A stretch of DNA of 33,486 nucleotides from CAYXDO01 sp964463485 (GCA_964463485.1 CAYXDO010000125.1:1-33486), one strand, 5' to 3'. Positions 1 through 7,953 are shown, numbered from the stretch's first letter. A program made the numbers and translations. Notes: generated by a model from the sequence alone, not told the origin.

Positions 1-292
1 CCGGAGGGACCGTCGCAGAATACTCATACCAAACCTCGTGGGGGTCCATCGGCGGTCCCATGTCACAAAGATCCATAACACCGAGGAAACTTTCCGTCTG
101 CAGCAGAATATGAGGAGCCGGGGCCTCCGCCTTCCACTCAGTTTCGCAGAACACGTCGGTGGCCCGCCTCAGCGCATCCTCCTCGTTCTCCGCATCGATA
201 TTGATGATAAGAACTTCGTAGAGGAGCTCTGGGGCTCTGCCGTCTGAGAAAACGGTCTCGATGCGGAACAACGCTTTGACACCAAATCGCAT
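1..292 (-). CDS. DUF4288-like small protein, possible Rhs immunity protein (3' end outside window)
   Basis: The frame opens at ATG 292-290 and runs without a stop through the window edge, giving at least 97 residues, so the C-terminus is missing. The protein begins MRFGVKALFRIETVFSDG, continues with a strand-rich LLYEVLIINIDAENEEDALRRA and later ILLQTESFLGVMDLCDM. This layout (a beta strand, then A-x-[ND]-x-E-x-A-L-x-x-A, then a strand and helix) resembles the DUF4288 family as I remember it. Small proteins of this kind often sit directly behind toxin genes. Here it follows, in the same direction, a truncated Rhs coding fragment, which is the position of an immunity gene in Rhs loci. No strong ribosome binding site is visible. 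Frame openness is seen directly; family and role are inference. It could also be an unrelated small cytosolic protein. Confidence 0.6.
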   Translation of the reverse strand, partial: MRFGVKALFRIETVFSDGRAPELLYEVLIINIDAENEEDALRRATDVFCETEWKAEAPAPHILLQTESFLGVMDLCDMGPPMDPHEVWYEYSATVPP

Positions 293-326
293 GTCTTCTT
301 ACGGGTATGGGTCTTCGTCGAACAAG

Positions 327-600
327 TCAACAGACTGCTCTGGATTTCTCGCGCAGTAACCGTCGAATGTGCTGAGGCAGATTCCAAGGAAGAATGCTTG
401 CAACTTCCTCCTGTGCGGCTTTGAGCCTCTTGTAGACGGTAAGTCGGCCGGCAAGGTCGTAGTCGTAGTCGAACGCCTTCGTCGCGCCGTTCACCCTCTC
501 GGTCGTCACGTCGATGCGGCCGAGGTCGTCTCGGATGTAGTCGACCTCGAAGACCACGACGCCGCTCACTCGAGCTCCCCGTGTCCGATGTAGTGCTCTC
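327..600 (-). pseudogene. Rhs/YD-repeat fragment (second piece)
   Basis: A reading frame on the minus strand from about 572 to 438 encodes two YD-repeat phrases, EVDYIRDDLGRIDV and AFDYDYDLAGRLTVY, the typical Y-x-x-D-x-x-G-R signature of Rhs proteins. After GRLTVY the similarity stops and about 37 unrelated residues lead to a stop at 327. Upstream it dissolves into the GGTGCC repeat block. In ordinary Rhs proteins these phrases come a few dozen residues after those in the first piece (1501-1810), so the two pieces are in the expected order on the same strand but are separated by a TPR gene and repeats. It has no start of its own and is best read as the remnant of an Rhs tip whose toxin part is lost or exchanged. 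Confidence 0.7.
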
Positions 601-728
601 GGGCGGTGCCCGGCACCGCTCGGAATCGGGGGAACGGTGCCCGGCACCGCTCGGAGGCGGAGGCACCGTTTTCGGACAGTGCTCGGCACCGCTCGGAATC
701 GGGCGGGGCACCGCTCGGAATCGGGGGA
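600..728. repeat. GGTGCC-type GC-rich interspersed repeat, four copies
   Basis: Four imperfect copies of the core GGCACCGCTCGGAATCGGG occur at about 612, 641, 685 and 707, two of them preceded by the palindrome GGTGCCCGGCACC. A related stretch, CGGTGCCCGCGCTCGGAAACGG broken over 1479-1500, lies at the end of the other Rhs piece. The block lies between the end of the TPR gene and the second Rhs fragment and is not part of a credible gene. The copies can form stems (GGTGCC with GGCACC). Confidence 0.75.
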
Positions 729-737
729 GGACCCAAC

Positions 738-1358
738 TCACTTCCCTTCGTGAGGCGTTTCGCACTTCTCTTCGGGGCCGATCTCCAGCGCGACATTTTT
801 TGGGCCCTTCGCCATTATTTCGACGCTGAGTTCCGCCTTGGCGGACGATGGATTCTCCTCGTCGTATTGCGCAACAAATTTCGACGCCCAGTCGATCCAG
901 TCGCGTGTTTGCGACGCCGAGGTCTTCCAAATCACGCCCCAAATCAGCCGAAACCACGTCGGACCGACCGCCGGTTGCCGTAACAACAAGTCGCGGGCAA
1001 ACTTTGCGACGGGTTCAAACCACGGCTTTCGCGGCCTTTCGAGGAAATGGACCGAAATCGCCCGCCTCGCAAATTCGGCAGCGCGATCGTGATCGTTCCT
1101 GTCGTAGCTCAGGTTGGTCAGAATTTCCAACGCATCGAAGCTTGTTGGGTTCAGCTCAAGTAGACGATTCGCAAAGGCCTCGGCGCCTTGCGGATCTCCG
1201 TTCAGCAGCGAGCCCAGAGCCAGCGCTAACAATGTGCCTGGATTGTTGGGATCCGAAGCAAGTCTCTCCCTAAGCTCCTGGAGGGAGCCATCGTAGTTGC
1301 CTGAACCAATCTTGAGCGCAAGCCGGAAATCACGCTGCACTGCTATCTCTCGTTTCAA
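738..1358 (-). CDS. TPR-repeat protein of unknown function inside the Rhs remnant
   Basis: A 206-residue protein. Residues about 20-100 look like tetratricopeptide repeats: GSLQELRERLASDPNNPGTL, then GDPQGAEAFANRLLELNPTS, then DRNDHDRAAEFARRAIS, each with the small-residue and Pro pattern of TPR helices. The C-terminal half has several Trp (FRLIWGVIWK, DWIDWASKFV) and ends in a charged tail. No signal peptide or membrane segment is seen. No ATG is available near the front: TTG at 1358 gives the longest form and an internal GTG is possible, so the start is uncertain. It lies in the same orientation as both Rhs pieces and separates them, so it may be a cargo gene or an immunity-like protein acquired with an Rhs tip. 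TPR proteins bind other proteins; no partner can be named from sequence. Confidence 0.65.
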   Translation of the reverse strand: MKREIAVQRDFRLALKIGSGNYDGSLQELRERLASDPNNPGTLLALALGSLLNGDPQGAEAFANRLLELNPTSFDALEILTNLSYDRNDHDRAAEFARRAISVHFLERPRKPWFEPVAKFARDLLLRQPAVGPTWFRLIWGVIWKTSASQTRDWIDWASKFVAQYDEENPSSAKAELSVEIMAKGPKNVALEIGPEEKCETPHEGK

Positions 1359-2340
1359 AATGGTTTGATAAGGCTTCGAGCGGCGCAGGCAAGATTGCCG
1401 CGGCCTTGACGGTCGCGCAAACTGCCTTCGCTTCGGACCGCAGGGACCTCTTCCACGACATGCAGGCGCCGGCTCGGACGGTGCCCGCGCTCGGAAACGG
1501 CCGGTCGTACTGGACAGGGTAGTCGGCGTTGACGAGCTGGGTCAATAGCCGCAGGTCCGAGTCGTAGACGTTCGTGATCGCGCCGTGCACCGTGCTGGTC
1601 AAGGTCGACTGGGTAAGTAAGCTGACTTCCGTCGTAGGCGAAGGTCAAAGTCCCTCCGCCAGGCGCGGTGACGGTTTCGACGCGGTCCGCGAAGTCATAG
1701 CTGTACCCATAGACGCCTGCACTCGTGACCACGGAGGTCATCCGGCCGGCCGGGTCGTAGTCGAAGTCTATCACCCGCCGGACAGGAGCACGGAAACAAC
1801 GACTCAGGCTGACATGGTCACCCGCGTCCTCGACTCGACCCCCCGAAAATCGCTGCGAGACGCTGCTCCCGACGGCCGCGTTCGGACATAGCCTGCGACT
1901 CGTATGCCGCCGACGGACTAAGACCCGGCCCTCAGGATCGGTGACGGACTCGGGACCGGTGACGGACTCAGACCCGGTGACGGACTCAGACCCGGTGACC
2001 GACTCCGACCCGGTGACGGACTCCGACCCGGTGACGGACTCAGACCCGGTGACGGACTCAGACCCGTGACGGACTCAGACCCGGTGACGGACTCCGACCC
2101 GGTGACGGACTCAGACCCGGTGACGGACTCAGACCCGGGTGACGGACTCCGACCCGGGTGACGGACTCAGACCCGGGTGACGGACTCAGACCCGAGTGAC
2201 GGACTCAGACCCGGGTGACGGACTCAGACCCGGGTGACGGACTCAGACCCGGGTGACGGACTCAGGCCCGGTTACGGGCTCAGGCCCGGTTACGGACTCG
2301 AGCTCGGCCAATAACTTGGCCACGGCCTCGCGGGTCACCG
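1330..2340 (-). pseudogene. Rhs/YD-repeat protein remnant, frameshifted, with (GSESVT)n region
   Basis: On the minus strand the region 1810-1501 reads IDFDYDPAGRMTSVV, YGYSYDFADRVETVTAPGG and LTFAYDGSQLT, which are Rhs/YD repeats. The frame then breaks at 1613-1621 (plus strand GTAAGTAAG). Removing one copy of the 4-base duplication (TTACTTAC on the coding strand) rejoins it to LTSTVHGAITNVYDSDLRLL. Similarity ends at VQYD near 1501, next to a GGTGCC-type repeat. Upstream the same frame runs open into a tandem array coding GSESVT hexapeptides (1940-2305) through SVTDPEGRVLV, so the array appears to belong to the old gene. Upstream of the array the frame still reads TESVTREAVAKLLAELESVT but meets a stop near 2355. 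The gene is dead; a polymorphic surface or injected toxin carrier was probably its ancestor. Confidence 0.75.
1940..2305. repeat. Tandem array of 18-bp units (20 units, with one 17-bp and seven 19-bp units)
   Basis: The plus-strand unit is GGTGACGGACTCAGACCC. Units 1-7 (1940-2065) are 18 bp, unit 8 is 17 bp, units 9-11 are 18 bp, units 12-18 are 19 bp (GGG in place of GG), and two diverged 18-bp units end the array. On the minus strand an 18-bp unit codes for GSESVT, and the base differences among the 18-bp units from unit 2 to unit 11 (TCA/TCC, ACG/ACC on the plus strand) do not change these residues. The 17- and 19-bp units shift the frame. There are no unique spacers, so it is not a CRISPR array. 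Confidence 0.95.
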
Positions 2341-2560
2341 ACTCGGTCGCGGGTCACTCCGATTCGAGCAAAAATTCAAATGCACGTACGGATCAGACCG
2401 CCGCGAAACGGCTTCGTTCAACAGGTCGCTGAAGAAGCTCCGAAACTCATGCCGTGCCCGCGACCGATTCACCGGTAAGCGATGGAATTTGCTAATCCAT
2501 GCCGATTACGTGCGGCGTCGCGGCCGACAGAAAATCGACTTTTGCGGCGACCTAGCTAAG

Positions 2561-4102
2561 TCATCGGTTCCTTTCAGAATCGCCGCTCGACTTGGGCTGA
2601 GCCCGCCGAAGCTCGCCTTCTACGCGGTGAAGGAGCGTGGCCATCCGCAAGACGTTTTCTGTGGCTGCCGCCTCGGTGAACTCCATCGTCAGGGAAGCGG
2701 CGTCCCATGGTCGGTCGCGCTCGTTCAGTTGCTTGATTGCGCTCCAGCAGCGCGACTTGAGCACGGCGAAATCCTCGGGGCCCAACTGGCGACCGAGCGG
2801 CGGCGGGTCGCTCTCGTCGAAGTCCAAGACGTAGCGGAGAGCGAAGACGTAGCGGAGAGTCTCGTCGGGTTTGACTCGAATGACTCTCTGCACCTCGAAT
2901 CCGACTTCGAAGTTCTTCAGGGTCACCTTGACGCAGCCGGCCGGAAGCTTGACGCCCACCAGCGGCGTCTCGCCCAGCTTCATGTCCCCGTAGTAAACCG
3001 TCGCGCGGGGCTCCGAGTCGATCGCGACGAAGCCAGGCTCCTCGCCCTCGAGCAGGACGCAGTCGCCGCCCGCGGTGTTCGGCCCGTTCTTCGGCCTCTT
3101 CATGTCAGCCACGGCGGAATCGATCGCCCTCCGCAACCCTTCCGCCGAGCACGTGTTTCGTGAGACGGCCCCTCGCACCGAGGCGCCGTTGACCAAGTCA
3201 CGCAGCTTCAGTGTGAGCACGCACTCCTTGCCCTGCTTCTCAATCCCCGCAACCAAGGAGTGACTCGCGCCGACCCGACGCCCGAGCTCGTGCTGGCAGC
3301 TCACGTCGAAACATTCGGCACGCGAAGCGGCTCTCCGGGAATTCAAGAAGGACTCGACGCTCTCGCTTGGAACGACTCTGGGCATGGACCGGACGAGGCT
3401 GGCGACCAAGTATTCGCTCAGTGTCGATATCAGCCGCTCGTCGCGCTGTTCGAGCCTTCCGAGCTGTCCGGCTGCAATGGGCAAGGCAGCGACGACCGGG
3501 TCGCGCGAGTCGCCCGGCCTCGAGCGACCGCTCAACCTCGACGCGGTTTCGATCAACCCATCCAACAGAGCGCTCTCCGTGCAGGCGCCCCTCCAAGACC
3601 AGGCTTCCTCGATCAGCGGCGTGGCGACATAAGTGGAGGTCGAAATGAGGACGCACCGCGGGCCGAGCGGGAGAATGCGAGTCCTCACCACGGCGTAAGG
3701 CACCGTAAGGAAATAACTTGCAGCATTTCCTATCCTTTCCACGGATGCACTAAGGGCCCGTATCCTACTGTCCCAAGGCGACGGTAGGGATCCTTCGGAG
3801 CCATCGAAGGCCGAGTTGATCCGGCAATTCTTTGACGGGCCCTAAGCTGCGACTGCTTTTCCCACCTCGAGTTGGCAAGCAGTGTCATGACAAGCTCGGC
3901 GAGAAGCCCGCGCGAGGGCTCGCTCGAGGTCGTCCGAGGGGATGATTGGCCGGCCGAAGGCGACCAGGCGCGTCCGATAGATGTGCGACAGCCCCTTCGT
4001 GACCGCTGCCGGCACATCCGGCGACCGACTCTCGATGTCGAACACGGCCGTCGCTCCCTGCGTGGCCAGGACCGTGACGAGCAGGGATGGACATCCAAAC
4101 AT
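2561..4102 (-). pseudogene. PEGA-domain secreted protein, split by an insertion
   Basis: Two pieces align with the intact neighbour at 4131-5462. The N-terminal piece (4102-3842) has a signal peptide MFGCPSLLVTVLATQGATA, then FDIESRSPDV and the motif CHDTACQLEVGKAVAA, and stops at once with TAG. The C-terminal piece (about 3705-2561) resumes with VVRTRILPLGPRC, has the second motif CFDVSCQHELGRRVGA, and ends with a PEGA domain (GFVAIDSEPRATVYYGD, KLGETPLVGVKLPAGC). About 140 bases of foreign sequence replace roughly one codon between the pieces, including an 89-bp element with inverted ends. ATG at 3742 could in principle start the C-terminal piece, but that product would lack a signal peptide. 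There is also an 18-bp in-frame tandem duplication near 2827-2862 (LRYVFA LRYVLD). The intact paralogue and this copy probably arose by tandem duplication. Confidence 0.8.
3754..3842. mobile_element. MITE-like 89-bp element with GGGCCCGT inverted ends and TAA target duplication
   Basis: The ends are perfect inverted repeats, GGGCCCGT at 3754-3761 and ACGGGCCC at 3835-3842, flanked on both sides by TAA (3751-3753 and 3843-3845). Inside lies a further imperfect stem, ATCCTACTGTC near 3762 with GACGGTAGGGAT near 3780. It carries no gene. Short terminal inverted repeats with a 3-bp duplication of the T-N-A kind fit a non-autonomous element mobilised by an IS5-type transposase, which is inference. 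It interrupts the downstream PEGA paralogue. Excising the element and one TAA does not by itself restore the frame, because about 50 further bases (3706-3750) are also extra. Confidence 0.65.
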
Positions 4103-4130
4103 GGGAAGCTCTCCGCGCGATCCGCGCCTA

Positions 4131-5462
4131 CTACGGGCCATTGCGCAGCTGGGCTTGCTGAGTTGCTCGCCACAGCTCGATCAACTTTTCGGTGTTGCCC
4201 CCGCCCGCGGCCTCGGCGAATGCGGCTCTCAGGCGCGCGGCCGCATCGGGATTACGCCGTTGGAGCTGCTGAATCTCCTGCCACAAACTCAGCTTGAGCC
4301 CCGCAAGGTCATCTGGGTCCACACCTCGTTGGCCTGCCGGTGGTTCGCTTTTCGACAGGAGATCGAACTGATAACGAAGAGTCTTGCCCGACTCGACTCG
4401 GATGACTTTTCGCGTCTCGTATTCGGCGTTCCTCGCGGTCAGGACCATACATCCGGCGGGCAGCTTGACCCTCGCGAGGGGTGTTTCGCCGAGCTTCCGG
4501 TCTCCGAAATAGACCACCGAATGGGGTTCAGTGTTGATGGTGATGAAGCCAGGCTCGGCGTCGAACAACAACACACACTCGCCCTCGGACTTGTCTCTGC
4601 TCATTTCGAACACGGCCGCGTCGACCGCCCGTCGCAACCCTTCGGCGGTGCATTGTTCCTTGGCCACGGCGCCTCCTACCGAGGTGCCCGTGACGAGGTC
4701 GTAGAGAGTCAGGGTGAGCGCACACCTCCCACCGAGCCGCACGATTCCGGCGCTCACAGAGTGAGTTGCCGCGACGGCTCGACCGAGCTCGATCTGGCAG
4801 CTCACGTCGAAGCAGTCGGCGTAGGAGGCCAACTTCCGCGAAGTCACGGCTGACTTGAGACTTCCGGGTGGCACGACCCTCCGCATGGACAACACGAGGC
4901 TGGCCGTCACGTACACGTTCAACAGCGATGCGAGCCCGCTCTCGAGCTGTCCAGGCGGAACAGCAAACGCAGCGAGGACCGGGTCGCCTTGGCGGGCGCG
5001 CGGCGGACCTCCGCGAACTCTCAGGGCAATTTGATCCAACCCATCGGCGAGCGCTTCCTGAGTGCATGCTCCGGTCCAAGTCGCCGCCTCGTCGATCAGC
5101 TCGGTGGTGAGGTCGATGCCGTTCGAGACGACGAGGCACGCCGAGCCGAGCGGGAGAATGCGAGTCGTCAGCACCCTCTGGGCCGCGACCTCTTTTCCGA
5201 GCTCGAGCTGACAAGCCGAGTCATAACAGGCTTCGAAGGAGGCCCTCTTGAGGGCGACGAGGGCCCGCTTGAGGTCGGAAGCCGGGAGGATCTGCCGGCC
5301 GTGGGCGGCCAAGCGTCCTCGGAAGTAATCCGACAGCTCTCTCGATGCGGCTACGGAGACTCGAGGCGAGCGGCTCTCGATGTCGAAGGCGGCCGTCGCG
5401 CTCGGCGCAGTCGCGATCGTGAGCAGCAGCGGCAGACATCCCACGAGGGCATCATAGCCCAT
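4131..5462 (-). CDS. Secreted PEGA-domain protein with two Cys motif repeats
   Basis: A 443-residue protein. ATG 5462 is chosen because it places a signal peptide (MGYDALVGCLPLLLTIATAP, cleavage after SATA) at the front; a longer frame upstream only translates the GGGCACGA repeat. The mature part begins FDIESRS and has two related segments, CYDSACQLELGKEVAAQRVL and CFDVSCQIELGRAVAATHSV. Each is followed by strands ending in a further Cys, reminiscent of TolB/FlgO-like folds often found in myxobacterial secreted proteins. Residues of about 315-385 form a PEGA domain (GFITINTEPHSVVYFGD, KLGETPLARVKLPAGC). The C-terminus is helical and charged. PEGA domains are thought to bind cell-surface components. 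Its broken paralogue lies directly downstream in the same direction, 28 bases away. Exact function is unknown. Confidence 0.75.
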   Translation of the reverse strand: MGYDALVGCLPLLLTIATAPSATAAFDIESRSPRVSVAASRELSDYFRGRLAAHGRQILPASDLKRALVALKRASFEACYDSACQLELGKEVAAQRVLTTRILPLGSACLVVSNGIDLTTELIDEAATWTGACTQEALADGLDQIALRVRGGPPRARQGDPVLAAFAVPPGQLESGLASLLNVYVTASLVLSMRRVVPPGSLKSAVTSRKLASYADCFDVSCQIELGRAVAATHSVSAGIVRLGGRCALTLTLYDLVTGTSVGGAVAKEQCTAEGLRRAVDAAVFEMSRDKSEGECVLLFDAEPGFITINTEPHSVVYFGDRKLGETPLARVKLPAGCMVLTARNAEYETRKVIRVESGKTLRYQFDLLSKSEPPAGQRGVDPDDLAGLKLSLWQEIQQLQRRNPDAAARLRAAFAEAAGGGNTEKLIELWRATQQAQLRNGP

Positions 5463-5490
5463 AACCCGGCTTGGCCGAAACCGCAGAAGA

Positions 5491-5530
5491 GGGCACGAGG
5501 GCACGAGGGCACGAGGGCACGAGGGCACGA
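5491..5530. repeat. Five tandem copies of GGGCACGA
   Basis: Exactly five 8-bp units fill 5491-5530, between the stop of the peroxidase-like gene and the start of the PEGA gene. Any reading frame through it gives only low-complexity peptide (for example PSCPRALV), which argues that genes do not extend into it. Confidence 0.9.
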
Positions 5531-5553
5531 GGCGTCCGTCGCCCGTCCCCGAT

Positions 5554-6207
5554 TCAACCTCGCGCTTTGGCGATGGCCGCGGTCAACGCGTCGTAGTTGG
5601 GCTCGTGACTCTGATCGGTGACGAGCTCCGAGTACACGATCTTGCCCTCCGGACTCACCAACCACAGGCTTCGTGCCAACAGCCCGGTCTCCTCGACCTC
5701 GAGGCCCATTCGGCTGCCAAACTCGCGCAGCTTCGCGTCAGAGCCGAACGTCACGTTCGTGAAGCGGTTCTCCTCGATGAATCGGCGCTGGGCGAACTGA
5801 AGGTCTCGGCTGATCGTCACCACGAGCGTCCCCGCCGCGAGCTTGTCGGTCATGGCAACGATCATGCCGGTCTGCGCTTCGCACACGCGCGTGTCGATGG
5901 AGGGCACCACCGATAGGACGACCCACTTGCCTTGAAAATCGGATGATCGAACGGTCTCGGCGCTTCCGCTACCCACGAGCTCGAACGTGGGAAGTGAGTC
6001 ACCGACGGACAGCGTCTTGCCGACGAGGGTCTGCGGTTTGTCACCACGGCGGATCAGATCCGTTCGCTTTACCGGCGCAGGCTCAGGCTCACCGCGCTCG
6101 CCGCGGTTCACCACAGCCGGGGCTTCGCAGGGCGGGCAGCTCGGAGGGGGCTTCGCGCAACTCAGCACGAGGGCCAGACCTAGCCCGGCGAAGTGCGCCA
6201 GCCTCAT
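5554..6207 (-). CDS. Thiol peroxidase (Tpx)-like lipoprotein lacking the usual resolving Cys
   Basis: A 217-residue protein. ATG 6207 gives a lipoprotein signal, MRLAHFAGLGLALVLSC, with the lipidated Cys at 17. Residues of about 62-214 match the Tpx branch of peroxiredoxins: VGDSLPTFELV, then the active-site phrase VVPSIDTRVCEAQ with Thr106 and peroxidatic Cys109, then DLQFAQRRF, GLLARSLWLVSPEGKIVYSELV and EPNYDALTAAI. In E. coli Tpx the resolving Cys follows the SRF of a closely matching phrase; here that residue is Ile144. The only other Cys are C17, C24 and C27 in the N-terminal tether (SCPPCEAP, a CPPC motif). Tpx is normally soluble, so a lipid-anchored form would act at the envelope against peroxides. 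It lies 62 bases behind pckA on the same strand and may be cotranscribed. An upstream ATG at 6273 would spoil the lipoprotein signal. Confidence 0.8.
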   Translation of the reverse strand: MRLAHFAGLGLALVLSCAKPPPSCPPCEAPAVVNRGERGEPEPAPVKRTDLIRRGDKPQTLVGKTLSVGDSLPTFELVGSGSAETVRSSDFQGKWVVLSVVPSIDTRVCEAQTGMIVAMTDKLAAGTLVVTISRDLQFAQRRFIEENRFTNVTFGSDAKLREFGSRMGLEVEETGLLARSLWLVSPEGKIVYSELVTDQSHEPNYDALTAAIAKARG

Positions 6208-6269
6208 CGGCACAAGGTCACCGCTCAACCGGAGCAGCGGGCTGTCTGGCCAGGGACGCTCGAAGAAAG

Positions 6270-7886
6270 TCATTCCGAGATCCTCGGCCCGGCGGCGCGC
6301 ACCGTCTCGTCCACGAACGAGTCGTATTTTTTGAAATTGTCGGCGAACAACCTCGCGACGTGCCGCGCCCGGAGGTCGTATTTGGCGGGGTCCTTCCAGG
6401 TCTTTTTCGCGTCGAGGACTTCGCTGGGTACGCCTTCGACGGTCGTGGGGACGTCGAGGCCGAACACGGGGTGAGTCTGAAAGCTCACGCTCCCGAGGGC
6501 CCCCGAGAGCGCGGCGTCGAGCAACGCTCTGGTGTGTTTGATACTCATGCGTTGGCCTTCGCCGTAGGGGCCGCCAGTCCAGCCGGTATTCACGAGCCAG
6601 GCCGAGGAGCCAGCGGCGGCCATTTTTTTTCCGAGGAGCTTGGCGTATTGGGAAGGGTGGAGCGGCATGAAGGGCGCGCCGAAGCAGGCTGAGAAGGTCG
6701 CGGTCGGTTCCTTGACGCCCACCTCGGTGCCGGCCACGCGCGCCGTGTACCCCGAGAGAAAGTGGTATACGGCCTGGGCCGTGGTGAGTCGAGACAGCGG
6801 CGGGAGCACTCCGAACGAATCGCAAGTCAGAAAGACGATGTTCTTCGGGGGCGGGCCTACACCGCTCGGCACGTGACTCGGGATCGCGCTGAGCCTGTAG
6901 GAGGCCCGCGTGTTCTCGGTGATCGAGGCGTCCTGGAGGTCGAGGTGCCGAATCACCGGGTCGATGGCTACGTTCTCGAGGATCGTGCCGAACATCTTCG
7001 TGGTGGCGTAGATGGCGGGTTCGTTCTCCGCGCTCAGATTGATGACTTTCGCGTAGCAGCCGCCTTCGATGTTGAAGATGCCCTCGTCGGACCAACCGTG
7101 CTCGTCGTCGCCGATCAACCGGCGCTTCGGATCCGCGGAGAGCGTCGTCTTTCCCGTGCCTGAGAGCCCGAAGAAGAGCGCCGAGTCTCCAGACTCACCC
7201 ACGTTGGCCGAACAGTGCATCGTGAGTATGCCCTCGAGCGGCTTCAGATAGTTCATGATCGTGAAGACGCTCTTCTTGATTTCTCCCGCGTAACCCGTAC
7301 CTCCGATGATCACCTTGCGCTCGCCGAAGTTGATGACCACGAACGTGGGCGAGCGCGTCCCATCGAGCTCCGGGGCAGCGCGGAAGTCTGGGACGTGGAA
7401 GATCGAGAACTCCGGAGAGAACGAACCGAGCGAGCGATCACGCTGCAACACGCTCGGGACGACGAACATGTTGCGAACGAAATGGCTGTGCCATGCGGTC
7501 GTGGTGAGTACGCGGAGGCCGAGCTTGTGTTTCGGATCGGCGCCGGCCGTCGCGTCCTGAATGAAGATCTCTCGACCCTGCAAGTACGCGAGGAGCCGGC
7601 TGTAGAGGTTCTTCCATTGCGCCGGCGCGAAGGGCTTGTTGGCAAGCCAGTCGATGTGGGCTTCGGACTGCGCGTCTTTGACCACGAACTTGTCCTGGGC
7701 CGCGCGGCCGGTGAAGGCGCCGGTGCGGACGACGAACGCGCCCCCGCTGGCCATGACTCCTTCGCGGCGGGCGCAAGCTTCTTCGACGAGGGCTGGGATC
7801 ACGAGATTGTCGTGAATCTTTCCAGGGTTGGAGAGGCTAATGGCTCTCAGCCAGCCGGAGAGCCGCTCGCCGTGGGTGCCCGACAT
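6270..7886 (-). CDS. pckA: Phosphoenolpyruvate carboxykinase (ATP)
   Basis: A 538-residue protein that matches the usual length of ATP-dependent PEP carboxykinase (EC 4.1.1.49), which converts oxaloacetate and ATP to PEP, CO2 and ADP at the start of gluconeogenesis. Diagnostic segments are RTGAFTGRAAQDKFVV (substrate-binding Arg region), the kinase-type P-loop GLSGTGKTTLS, LIGDDEHGWSDEGIFNIEGG (metal-binding DDEHGW) and WLVNTGWTGGPYGEGQRMSI near the C-terminus. All expected active-site motifs appear to be present. ATG 7886 (MSGTHGERL) is preferred over the longer form starting with TTG at 7922, because it gives the normal family N-terminus. The gene is divergent from the plus-strand operon at 8039, with two hairpins in the shared intergenic region. 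Confidence 0.95.
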   Translation of the reverse strand: MSGTHGERLSGWLRAISLSNPGKIHDNLVIPALVEEACARREGVMASGGAFVVRTGAFTGRAAQDKFVVKDAQSEAHIDWLANKPFAPAQWKNLYSRLLAYLQGREIFIQDATAGADPKHKLGLRVLTTTAWHSHFVRNMFVVPSVLQRDRSLGSFSPEFSIFHVPDFRAAPELDGTRSPTFVVINFGERKVIIGGTGYAGEIKKSVFTIMNYLKPLEGILTMHCSANVGESGDSALFFGLSGTGKTTLSADPKRRLIGDDEHGWSDEGIFNIEGGCYAKVINLSAENEPAIYATTKMFGTILENVAIDPVIRHLDLQDASITENTRASYRLSAIPSHVPSGVGPPPKNIVFLTCDSFGVLPPLSRLTTAQAVYHFLSGYTARVAGTEVGVKEPTATFSACFGAPFMPLHPSQYAKLLGKKMAAAGSSAWLVNTGWTGGPYGEGQRMSIKHTRALLDAALSGALGSVSFQTHPVFGLDVPTTVEGVPSEVLDAKKTWKDPAKYDLRARHVARLFADNFKKYDSFVDETVRAAGPRISE

Positions 7887-7953
7887 CGGGCGGAGGATAG
7901 GCTTCGAACCGCCGCGCTGCAATGTCTGCGATCCTGGGAAAACGTGTTACCCA

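Noticed and set aside
169..957. Minus-strand open frame of 262 codons
   Set aside because: It crosses the TPR gene end and the GGTGCC repeats in another frame; its Arg/Pro-rich translation is typical of a shadow frame in GC-rich DNA.
1940..2305. Possible CRISPR array
   Set aside because: Units are directly adjacent with no unique spacers, and the 18-bp unit is coding in the Rhs frame.
3706..3742. Independent gene starting at ATG 3742 for the C-terminal PEGA piece
   Set aside because: It would lack the signal peptide and first motif repeat and its first 12-15 residues come from extra sequence at the insertion site, so a broken gene is more likely.
7887..7922. TTG start for PEP carboxykinase, adding 12 residues
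   Set aside because: ATG 7886 gives normal family length and N-terminus; nothing supports the TTG.
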